A DNA stretch of 64,000 nt from ANME-2 cluster archaeon (GTDB lineage: Archaea; Halobacteriota; Methanosarcinia; Methanosarcinales; Methanocomedenaceae), in the NCBI GenBank assembly GCA_019429385.1, contig JAHYIS010000002.1:62001-126000 (forward strand), in the 5' to 3' direction. The notes below the pieces were generated by a model. It made no database searches. It was not told the origin of the DNA and worked only from the letters and a program-made list of their open reading frames with translations. Below, piece after piece: positions 1 through 6,951 of the stretch. Positions within the stretch are counted from its first letter, which is position 1. Each line of letters starts with the position of its first letter. Both the position numbers and the translations under genes were made by a program.

Positions 1-2
1 TC

Positions 3-212
3 CATACTCGGTTCAGACGTAACGGTGTCAGGATAGATAACGAAATTGTTGGGAAGCTTGAAGAATATGCTGCCTGGGAACTGATTCCGCGACGGGTATG
101 GGTCACGCCGGGGTTGCCTTTCATGATACCTATAACCCTGGGATTCTTTGTTGCAGTATTTTTCGGGGACCTGATATTTCATCTCACAAAAATCTTAATA
201 ATAGGCGGGTAA
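3..212 (+). CDS. C-terminal end of an archaeal prepilin/preflagellin peptidase (partial)
   Basis: This open frame of 69 codons enters from the left edge and stops at a TAA. It reads RVWVTPGLPFMIPITLGF followed by a hydrophobic helix and a short tail. That ending is typical of archaeal A24-type aspartic peptidases (FlaK/PibD/EppA), membrane enzymes that cut the signal of class III prepilins or archaellins. The catalytic aspartates would lie upstream, outside the window, so the assignment rests on the tail alone. Confidence 0.6.
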   Translation, partial: HTRFRRNGVRIDNEIVGKLEEYAAWELIPRRVWVTPGLPFMIPITLGFFVAVFFGDLIFHLTKILIIGG

Positions 213-249
213 TTATAATGTTTACATTACATGAATATGAGTGATCATT

Positions 250-1074
250 TTGGCTAAAAAGAAAACCATCCCTAAAAGCAGCAATGCTCCATCAGTCCAG
301 CGGAGTGAACGTGCTGCACCGGCATACGAAAAAAATGCACCCACCACCAACACACCCTATATTGTGGTTATCGGTATTTTGCTGGTGATAATAGCTTACC
401 TGTTATCAGGCGGTGGCTCAAATCAGGCTGCACCTGCACCTAACCAACCTGATACCAGTACATTCGACCAGGCTACATTATATGCCGGAGATATACCAGA
501 CCCATACCTGAAACCGGAATTTGCAGGTTTTTTCCCTGATAACATCAGCGGGATGAGACGCGTAAAGCTCCTGATGGACCCGTTAAATGACGAGTCCGGA
601 GGGCGATTTGCATCAAAAGTGGAAGACAGTGCCCATGTGCTGTATCTCAGTGATTCGGTGCAGACCAATTTCGAAGTGGAATATTCAGTGTACAAAATGG
701 AAAGTGCCCAGGCAGCCAGTGAAGTTCTTACCTACTATACTACAGAGTCGGGTTGGAATACTCTGCCAAAGCAGTTCGATGGTGTTACATTCTGGATATG
801 GCAGGGCTTTTTGGAAGGTGCAAAGAGACCGTATGGAATGTACTTTTACTGGGACAGCATCAATGATGGAGCTTTTCTACCAATTGGCAGGCAGGGGACG
901 AGTTTCATAGCACAGGCAAATGCTGACCTGCTTTGTTATCATGGAGAGACCGCGCAGGATGAATATTTCATTATGGTAGATGTCCATGCTCCTTTCGATA
1001 AAGTGAATGCAATTTCTGACCAGATGTATGCAGAAGCTGCAAAGCAGATACGCACACAGGGAAGTCAGGTGTAA
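250..1074 (+). CDS. Membrane-anchored extracytoplasmic protein of unknown function
   Basis: The protein has about 274 residues. A basic N-terminus (AKKKTIPKSS) is followed by one membrane segment (TPYIVVIGILLVIIAYLL, near residues 37-55), a short Pro/Ala/Asn linker and a soluble domain of about 200 residues. This layout suggests a signal anchor with the domain outside the cell. I do not recognise the domain. I prefer the TTG start because TGATCA lies just upstream; a GTG three codons earlier is the alternative. The next gene starts two bases after this stop, so the two are probably co-transcribed. Confidence 0.65.
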   Translation: MAKKKTIPKSSNAPSVQRSERAAPAYEKNAPTTNTPYIVVIGILLVIIAYLLSGGGSNQAAPAPNQPDTSTFDQATLYAGDIPDPYLKPEFAGFFPDNISGMRRVKLLMDPLNDESGGRFASKVEDSAHVLYLSDSVQTNFEVEYSVYKMESAQAASEVLTYYTTESGWNTLPKQFDGVTFWIWQGFLEGAKRPYGMYFYWDSINDGAFLPIGRQGTSFIAQANADLLCYHGETAQDEYFIMVDVHAPFDKVNAISDQMYAEAAKQIRTQGSQV

Positions 1075-1075
1075 T

Positions 1076-1639
1076 ATGGACCTGAACCCGGCCCTGGCCA
1101 CATTCAGTCTTATCGCCCTGGCAGAGATGGGCGATAAGACCCAGTTGATCGCGATTGCGCTGTCGACCAGATATTCCAGGACCCACGTTTTTGCGGGACT
1201 GCTGACTGCATTTATTGTGCTGACCGCACTGGCAGTGGGTGTAGGTGAAGTGGTTGTTACCTTTATCAGTCCCCGTATTATCGGGATTGTGGCAGGGGTG
1301 TTGTTCATAGCGTTCGGGGTAATTGCTCTCCTGATGGACGACGATGACGACGCTGAACTAAACAACTCCAAAACCCATGGCGCATTCATGACCGCTTTTA
1401 GCCTGATAGCGCTTGCCGAGCTGGGTGACAAGACTGAAATTGCCGTTATTGCCCTTTCGGCCCAGTACCATGCGCCGGTGATGGTGTTCCTGGGCGCAGT
1501 GCTGGGACTGGGGTTGGTAAGTGCGCTGGGTGTGGCTATTGGTGGGAAACTTCAGACTATTGTGCCAATGGATAAGCTAAGGATTGGGTCAGGGATACTG
1601 TTTTTGGTGTTTGGGGTGCTGTTCCTCATAGGGATATAA
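1076..1639 (+). CDS. Gdt1/TMEM165-family (UPF0016) cation transporter
   Basis: A 187-residue membrane protein with two homologous halves. Each half carries the signature of the family: EMGDKTQL near residue 17 and ELGDKTEI near residue 119. Members of this family move Mn2+ or Ca2+ against protons across membranes; the paired acidic motifs form the cation site. An acidic loop (DDDDDAEL) joins the halves. The ATG lies two bases after the stop of the upstream gene. Longer upstream starts in this frame would run into that gene and are unlikely. The ion specificity cannot be read from sequence. Confidence 0.9.
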   Translation: MDLNPALATFSLIALAEMGDKTQLIAIALSTRYSRTHVFAGLLTAFIVLTALAVGVGEVVVTFISPRIIGIVAGVLFIAFGVIALLMDDDDDAELNNSKTHGAFMTAFSLIALAELGDKTEIAVIALSAQYHAPVMVFLGAVLGLGLVSALGVAIGGKLQTIVPMDKLRIGSGILFLVFGVLFLIGI

Positions 1640-1695
1640 TCGTAGGTTAATCCGGAATTCAAGGCCCTTCGGTCAGATGGACTAACGCTGCAGCG

Positions 1696-2520
1696 TTACT
1701 GTGGTTTCCTGCCTGCATAGATACCGTACCCGTAATAGTCCATAAAATCCTTTGGAATACCCCTTGCATCTTTAACCATATCATTGATAGCTTTGCGATA
1801 CGCGGGTTTTGTGAGATATACCCACAGCATCCTGTATGCTGCCATAAGTGCCGGGGTCAGGCCGTTCATTTTAATCTCGCTGATAGCCTGTTCCAGTTTT
1901 TTGATCTTTCTGGGCCTGGCAATTGTCTCCTTAAGGCCTGCGTCCTCCAGCAACCGTTCCCAGCCTGCAGCAGTCTCTGGTTTGACCCCGCCGATGGCAC
2001 GTATCCCGTACTCTGCCATTTCCTGTGTAGGCTCCTGTATCCAGGTGACTTCGTTCAGTCCGATGTACCCACCACGTTTCACAACCCTTACATATTCGCT
2101 GAGAGCTTTTGCCTTATCTGCCGGAAAGGAGGTCACTGATTCACTTATGGCTGCATCGAATATAGTATCCTCAAAGGGTAGGTCCTGCACATCTGCCACC
2201 CTGAACTCAATCCTGTCTGCCAGACCTTGCTTGTGTGCTCTCTTGCTGGAGCGGTCCACCATTCCCTTTGAAATGTCTATCCCGATTATCCTGCAGCCAT
2301 ATATTTTCGCTATCTTGCAGGCAGATAAACCGCTGCCGCATCCTACGACCAGCAGGATTTTGTTTTCATCTATGTGGCACAGTTCGACCAGTTCTTTTGT
2401 AGCGTCCAGGCCGCCTGCATGTTTGGTGATGCCTATCTCAGCCTGCACATCAAAGTAAGGATTTTCCAGTTCAATTATGTCTTCTTTCTTCATTTCGCTT
2501 CCGCTACGCCACTGTTTCAT
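1696..2520 (-). CDS. Class I SAM-dependent methyltransferase (UbiE-like fold)
   Basis: The 274-residue protein carries the glycine-rich SAM-binding motif I (LLVVGCGSGLS, near residue 56), an acidic residue at the end of strand 2 (IIGIDIS), and a motif resembling VADVQDLPFED. This is the Methyltransf_11/25 fold used for small molecules, lipids or quinones; the substrate is unknown. A second in-frame ATG at codon 10 (2493) is an alternative start. It is a single-gene unit with no close partner on its strand. Confidence 0.8.
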   Translation of the reverse strand: MKQWRSGSEMKKEDIIELENPYFDVQAEIGITKHAGGLDATKELVELCHIDENKILLVVGCGSGLSACKIAKIYGCRIIGIDISKGMVDRSSKRAHKQGLADRIEFRVADVQDLPFEDTIFDAAISESVTSFPADKAKALSEYVRVVKRGGYIGLNEVTWIQEPTQEMAEYGIRAIGGVKPETAAGWERLLEDAGLKETIARPRKIKKLEQAISEIKMNGLTPALMAAYRMLWVYLTKPAYRKAINDMVKDARGIPKDFMDYYGYGIYAGRKPQ

Positions 2521-2573
2521 ACTACGGTTCTCGTAAAATAATGGTATACTTACAATAAATATATTTTGATTGT

Positions 2574-2723
2574 ATGGAGGAGGAAATAGGTGAGTTCGAT
2601 TGGGAATATTGGGACATTTCGAGGGAGTTTACCGTATATACTATAACATCAGCATCCAGTCAATTACCCGGGCAGCGCTATGCACAAATTATGAGCATCT
2701 CGAGGATGCTCAAAACTATTTAA
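2574..2723 (+). CDS. Possible 49-residue micro-ORF (uncertain)
   Basis: In the spacer between two minus-strand genes an ATG frame of 49 codons runs to TAA. Its start is acidic and aromatic (MEEEIGEFDWEYWDISREF), a composition more protein-like than random. It is preceded by an AT-rich stretch but no clear ribosome site. The last part overlaps a perfect 7-bp inverted repeat (GAGCATC/GATGCTC, 2693-2711). It could be a remnant or chance. Confidence 0.2.
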   Translation: MEEEIGEFDWEYWDISREFTVYTITSASSQLPGQRYAQIMSISRMLKTI

Positions 2724-2784
2724 CCATCCGCTCATCAAGCATCTAGAAAAAATGAAGCCGTGAAAACAAAGGAAGCAGCTAAAA

Positions 2785-3144
2785 TTATTTTTTAATTATC
2801 CTTATCCACCGATACATAAGCCATTCTACCAGTAAGATAGCAACAAATAGTTCTGTCACGGCAAATAATCGCATGGGAAATGTTGCTGAAAAAGTTTCAT
2901 AATAAAATTCGGGGTGTCCCAAACCTAAATATTCAATGAAATTATGGATTGAGATCAATAATCCTACAATAAATATTATCACAACATTCTTCATTACAAA
3001 ATTGTCTGAAAGAAATACACGTGCTCTCAATATTTCAATATTCACACTTTTCAATGATGAGAATAATTTTAGAAAAAGAAATATTCCGAATATTCCAAAA
3101 ATTACTGTGATACCGGAAATAAACGTCGTTGTATTTTCATACAT
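2785..3144 (-). CDS. Small membrane protein of unknown function
   Basis: About 119 residues with three predicted membrane segments: near residues 9-27 (ISGITVIFGIFGIFLFLKLF), 53-70 (VVIIFIVGLLISIHNF) and 91-109 (LFAVTELFVAILLVEWLMY), ending in a basic tail. I chose the ATG preceded by GGTTGATC; a TTG three codons earlier is possible. The family is not recognised. Codon use is more AT-rich than in the neighbouring genes. No operon partner is visible. Confidence 0.55.
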   Translation of the reverse strand: MYENTTTFISGITVIFGIFGIFLFLKLFSSLKSVNIEILRARVFLSDNFVMKNVVIIFIVGLLISIHNFIEYLGLGHPEFYYETFSATFPMRLFAVTELFVAILLVEWLMYRWIRIIKK

Positions 3145-3270
3145 GTTGATCAACCAATGATATATGCATTTTATAAAGGTATTATTTATACATACCTATT
3201 TTTTTTGGATAAACAGTATACACCAGAATAATTGATTCTCAATTGATTTCCTATCAAGTTCATATGGATT

Positions 3271-3290
3271 ATGTAATGTAATGTAATGTG
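3271..3290. repeat. Four tandem copies of a 5-bp unit (ATGTA)
   Basis: ATGTA is repeated three times and followed by ATGTG. It lies in the 317-bp spacer upstream of the rubrerythrin-like gene. The rest of that spacer is AT-rich with no ORF of note. Confidence 0.7.
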
Positions 3291-3412
3291 ATTTCACCAT
3301 ATTGAAATTCAGAAATCGATAAAACGCCCCCTACTGAGCACCTTCTCCCCGCTTTTCGAGCTTTTGCCCGTCCCTTTGAACTAGCCCAATTGCATAACCA
3401 TTATGTCACTGC

Positions 3413-3426
3413 AGAAATATTATAAA
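3413..3426 (+). promoter_or_regulatory. Probable TATA box for the rubrerythrin-like gene
   Basis: An AT-rich box (AATATTATAAAT) lies about 45-55 bases before the ATG at 3471, which would place the transcript start roughly 20 bases upstream of the gene. This is inference from archaeal promoter spacing only. Confidence 0.4.
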
Positions 3427-3470
3427 TCATTGTTACTGAACAGTTATTGAGTTTACAAAGGTAAGAATAC

Positions 3471-3839
3471 ATGAGTCTTGAAGATATTTTAAAAGCAACA
3501 TTCAAAGGTGAGACCACAGAAGTAGGTTGGTATCTGGCAATGTTCAAGATCGCAGAAGAAATAGGACTGGCAGACGTGGCAACCTACCTGCGCCAGATAG
3601 CAATGGATGAGGCGTGGCATGCAGCAGAAGTGGCCAAGATACTGGGCATGGTCAAGGACACAAAGTCGAACCTTATAATGATGCTGGAAGGCGAAACCAT
3701 GGCAGAAGTGGAAAAGACAGAAGCTGCCGAGATTGCCCGCAAGGAAGGGAACAACGAGGCAAGACTGTTCTTTGAACGCGCCTCACAGGACGAGGCCAGG
3801 CACAAAGCCGGTCTCAAGGGCATTGTGGATAGACTTTAA
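3471..3839 (+). CDS. Rubrerythrin-like ferritin-fold diiron protein
   Basis: The 122-residue protein has the two E-x2-H type motifs of a diiron four-helix bundle: GETTEVGWY (13-21), DEAWHAAE (46-53), an EGET glutamate in helix 3 and QDEARHKAGL near the end. It lacks the C-terminal rubredoxin domain of classical rubrerythrin and matches the short 'erythrin' form. Rubrerythrins reduce hydrogen peroxide in anaerobes; the short form would need an external electron donor. It stands alone, convergent with the downstream iron-transport operon. Confidence 0.8.
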   Translation: MSLEDILKATFKGETTEVGWYLAMFKIAEEIGLADVATYLRQIAMDEAWHAAEVAKILGMVKDTKSNLIMMLEGETMAEVEKTEAAEIARKEGNNEARLFFERASQDEARHKAGLKGIVDRL

Positions 3840-3922
3840 CGTTTATCCTCGACTTTTTGCATAACCCTTCTTCAACTCTTTTTATCCATGGTTCAAAAAA
3901 ACACAACATCAATAGTTCTAAA

Positions 3923-3995
3923 AATGATGATTTTGTGAGCGGGTTTGGGGAGTGGGGGTTAATTATAAAAATCGCACCCGCCCACAATCATCATT
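3923..3995. other. Long imperfect inverted repeat between convergent genes
   Basis: The left arm begins AATGATGATTTTGTGAGCGG and continues to 3944. The right arm (3976-3995) is its complement, with one mismatch and a two-base bulge, giving a stem of about 20 bp around a 31-base loop. It sits between the rubrerythrin-like gene and the 3' end of feoB. It could be a bidirectional terminator or a structured RNA. Confidence 0.6.
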
Positions 3996-4090
3996 ATGAT
4001 AATAATCAGTATTACTATATAAATCTATTCCATATTGACTTTGAGGTAGTGTTTCGAACGATATGAATACAGAGTTATTTCTCATGCCTT

Positions 4091-6073
4091 CTACAGCAAA
4101 GCCATACCAAGGTGGTTTGCCAGCCCCCCTACTGCGATGGACAGTACGATCGTAAACCCTGAGATGAGCACCATATCGCGCCATCCCAGTTCTTTGCCTA
4201 TCACTGCTATCGTGGCGGCACAGGGAACATATATTGTGGCCACCAGCGCAAAGACGTATATCTGCAGGGGTGTCATCACTTCAATGAACACCGCCGTACC
4301 GGCCAGCACAGCCAATATCTCCAGTGCCATCTCCTTGCGCAGGATACCGAATATAAATGCCGTGGCAGCGAATGCCGGCAGCCCCATCCATTCAACAAAT
4401 ACCGGTTTTGAGAATTCCTCGAACACAACCAGCAGGCCCAGGGTATCCACCACGCCCAGAATGCTGCTGCCAACTATCAGTATAGGGAATGCCACGTAAA
4501 CAAACCCTTTCATCCTCAGCCATGTCTTTTTCACCATGACCCGGATACCAGGGGTACGCAGGGGCGGCATCTCCATGATAAAGCCCATCTGTTCACCTGG
4601 CAGCCCTTTGCCCAGCATCCACCCGGTCAGCAATATAATGACCAGTTCGATGAGGTAAATGGAAATGGCTGCCCAGAATCCTACAAAAGCACCCACAAGT
4701 CCCATGATAATCACGGTCCGTGCCGAACAGGGTGTCAGAGCTATCATGGCTACTGTGATAACGCGCTCCCTGTGGGTGTTCAGGGTACGGGCAGCCATAA
4801 TGGCAGGTACATTGCACCCGTATCCGAGCAACAAGGGAATGATGGCACGGCCGTGCAATCCTAACCTGTGCATGAACCTGTCAAGCAGGAATGCTGCCCT
4901 GGGCAGGTAACCTGAATCTTCCATCAAAGCCAGGAAGATGTAGAATGTACCAATAAAGGGAATCACAATAGCAAGGCCCGCCTCCACGCCAAGCAGCCCG
5001 AATAGTATCGCTCTGACAGCAAGCGGGTGCAGCCCGCTCAATGCCAGTTCTGCCGGAGTTAAAAGGTACATCTCAAAAATGTCAACGATAAGTACCTCCA
5101 GATACCCGCCAACCCTGAATACGATATAGAACATGAACAGCATTAGAATCACAAATATCGGCAAACCCCAGCGGTTTGACGTCAGCACCCCGTCTAACCG
5201 GTCCATGAAATTCTTCGGTATCATGTGCTTTTCCTGGATGGTATGTTCAATAGTACCAGCTTCACCGTAGCGGTTCTTGACAATGGTATCTTTAATAGAC
5301 AGGCCGCGATTCTCTTCTATAAAAGCCGGTACCGTGGCAGCTTCCATAACCTGGTCGGGAGCTTCGCAAATACCTTCAATAAAATCGCGGTCTCCTTCAA
5401 GGGCCCTGATACAGATACCACGGCTGATGTCAGGCATTTTACCCTGCATATTTTCGATAGCCATTTCCACGTGGTCATCATATTTCACACCACGCCGCTC
5501 ACGCCGTCTATACCTGCCGAAATGCAGGTCTATCGGCAAAGGCCGCACCACTTCGATCGCTCTGTGAAGTGTTGTATCGATACCCTTGCCGCGAATCGCA
5601 ATAGTGGGAATAACGGGCACTCCCAGTTCTTCTTCCAGCGCTTCCACATCGATCCTGATCCCCATCTTTTCGGCTGCATCTACCTGGTTCAGTGCCACTA
5701 CCATGGGAATGTCTATCTCAAGCAATTGTAGTGTCAGGTTGAGATTCCTGGCAAGCCTGGTAGCATCGATAACGTTAATAATCACTGCAGGTCGTTCATG
5801 GCTGAGATACCGCATGGCTGCCCGTTCATCTTCAGTGGACGTGGATAATGAGTAGATTCCTGGCAGGTCCACCACGTTAATGGCCTCCCCTTCATGTTTC
5901 AGGGTGCCCTTTGTTATCTCCACAGTCGTGCCCGGATAGTTGGATACTTCCACACCCACACCGGTAAGCCTGGTGAAGAACGCGCTCTTGCCTACATTGG
6001 GATTACCCACAAGTGCAATGGTTAAAGGGGCATTGGATGAGGAAGTATTCTTTACATCACAGCATGACTTCAA
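4091..6073 (-). CDS. feoB: Ferrous iron transport protein B (FeoB)
   Basis: FeoB is an inner-membrane Fe2+ transporter with a cytosolic G domain. In this 660-residue protein the G motifs are clear: GNPNVGKS (23-30), DLPG and NQVD. After a spacer domain come the gate regions and about eight membrane helices, with a full-length C-terminus. The start is a TTG seven bases after the dtxR stop, preceded by GGTGTGA. The N-terminal CC pair (residues 4-5) is unusual but seen in some FeoBs. No separate feoA gene is present; the FeoA-type domain is on the adjacent regulator. The operon is probably Fe-repressed through the palindrome upstream of dtxR. Confidence 0.95.
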   Translation of the reverse strand: MKSCCDVKNTSSSNAPLTIALVGNPNVGKSAFFTRLTGVGVEVSNYPGTTVEITKGTLKHEGEAINVVDLPGIYSLSTSTEDERAAMRYLSHERPAVIINVIDATRLARNLNLTLQLLEIDIPMVVALNQVDAAEKMGIRIDVEALEEELGVPVIPTIAIRGKGIDTTLHRAIEVVRPLPIDLHFGRYRRRERRGVKYDDHVEMAIENMQGKMPDISRGICIRALEGDRDFIEGICEAPDQVMEAATVPAFIEENRGLSIKDTIVKNRYGEAGTIEHTIQEKHMIPKNFMDRLDGVLTSNRWGLPIFVILMLFMFYIVFRVGGYLEVLIVDIFEMYLLTPAELALSGLHPLAVRAILFGLLGVEAGLAIVIPFIGTFYIFLALMEDSGYLPRAAFLLDRFMHRLGLHGRAIIPLLLGYGCNVPAIMAARTLNTHRERVITVAMIALTPCSARTVIIMGLVGAFVGFWAAISIYLIELVIILLTGWMLGKGLPGEQMGFIMEMPPLRTPGIRVMVKKTWLRMKGFVYVAFPILIVGSSILGVVDTLGLLVVFEEFSKPVFVEWMGLPAFAATAFIFGILRKEMALEILAVLAGTAVFIEVMTPLQIYVFALVATIYVPCAATIAVIGKELGWRDMVLISGFTIVLSIAVGGLANHLGMALL

Positions 6074-6080
6074 TGGTTAT

Positions 6081-6755
6081 TCACACCCGCTGGCTTTGCA
6101 CCATTATCTTTCTGGCTATATCGTTCCCCACTGCTACTTCGGTACCCATGGTCGTGATAGACAGGGTACCTTTTCCCAGTTTCCGCTTTACACGGACCTC
6201 CTGGTCAGGTATCAATCCGATTGCCGACAACCTGTCCTTTATTTCACGGGTCAGGGATATGACCTTGATCGTGCCTTGCTCGCCTTCCTTTAATTCCGAT
6301 AGCGGGGTATAATCACGATATGATGCACCTGGCGGCCCGACAGGACAGCATTCACCCTGACCGATGGGATTTCCGTCGGGACAGATATCAGGATGTCCCA
6401 TAAAGGCACACATCTTCTCAAGCGTGGACTCGGATATAGAATGTTCCATTTCACAGGCTTCCTTATGGGCAATATCCGGCTCTGCACCCAGTACATCCAC
6501 AAGGAAGGTTTCGAGCAATTGATGGCGGCGCTTGATCCTCAGCGCTTCAGTACACCCTTTATCGGTCAGGGTCACACCATAATATGGGGTATATTCAATA
6601 TAACCAGACTCTGAAAGTTTCTGGACCATTTCAGTAACGCTGGGCGCTGAAAGCTTGAGTTCCTCGGCTATCTGGCTGGTGCGGACCGGACCGCTGTTCT
6701 TTTTTGTAATATATAGTATGGTTTCAAGATATTCTTCAATGCGTTCGTTTGACAT
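6081..6755 (-). CDS. DtxR/MntR-family metal-dependent repressor with FeoA (SH3-like) domain
   Basis: The 224-residue regulator has an N-terminal winged helix (residues 1-65; RTSQIAEELKLSAPSVTEMV is the recognition region), a metal-binding dimerisation domain (about 66-140; HKEACEMEHSIS) and a C-terminal FeoA/SH3-like domain (about 150-224). Between them lies a cysteine cluster (CPDGNPIGQGECCP) found in some archaeal members. It is the first gene of an operon with feoB, seven bases apart. The family represses iron or manganese uptake genes when Fe2+/Mn2+ is bound, so autoregulation of dtxR-feoB is likely. Confidence 0.93.
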   Translation of the reverse strand: MSNERIEEYLETILYITKKNSGPVRTSQIAEELKLSAPSVTEMVQKLSESGYIEYTPYYGVTLTDKGCTEALRIKRRHQLLETFLVDVLGAEPDIAHKEACEMEHSISESTLEKMCAFMGHPDICPDGNPIGQGECCPVGPPGASYRDYTPLSELKEGEQGTIKVISLTREIKDRLSAIGLIPDQEVRVKRKLGKGTLSITTMGTEVAVGNDIARKIMVQSQRV

Positions 6756-6781
6756 TCTATTTTCACTTCTCGGGCATTTAT

Positions 6782-6795
6782 TTAGGTTTACCTAA
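6782..6795. promoter_or_regulatory. Operator-like palindrome TTAGGT-TT-ACCTAA
   Basis: Perfect 6-bp arms with a 2-bp spacer lie 27 bases upstream of the dtxR-like start. The TTAGG...CCTAA pattern is the known form of DtxR/IdeR/MntR-type operators. An AT-rich TATA-like stretch (CTATATAG) touches it on the upstream side. Autoregulatory iron-responsive control is inferred. Confidence 0.7.
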
Positions 6796-6823
6796 CTATA
6801 TAGTTTTGGAATAGCAAATCTTA

Positions 6824-6840
6824 AGGGTAATGATTACCCT
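6824..6840. promoter_or_regulatory. Second palindrome AGGGTAA-TGA-TTACCCT
   Basis: Perfect 7-bp arms with a 3-bp spacer in the divergent promoter region between dtxR and the KamA-like gene. A further half-site GGGTAATCG follows at 6849-6857. It differs from the dtxR palindrome, so it may bind another regulator that controls the radical SAM gene. Confidence 0.5.
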
Positions 6841-6951
6841 CGATTCATGGGTAATCGCTCAGCAATAGCCAGCATTTTTTGACACGAAATGATGCATGCA
6901 CGTTACCGTGTCGATGTTGGAATAATAGCTGGAAATGTGCAGGTAATAGAT

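Noticed and set aside
877-1431. 184-codon minus-strand frame
   Set aside because: Antisense to the Gdt1-like gene and the gene before it; Ser/Ala/Thr-rich shadow.
1784-2458. 224-codon plus-strand frame
   Set aside because: Antisense shadow of the SAM methyltransferase gene.
3857-4066. 69-codon plus-strand frame after the rubrerythrin-like gene
   Set aside because: It spans both arms of the inverted repeat; composition (His/Asn-rich) is not protein-like.
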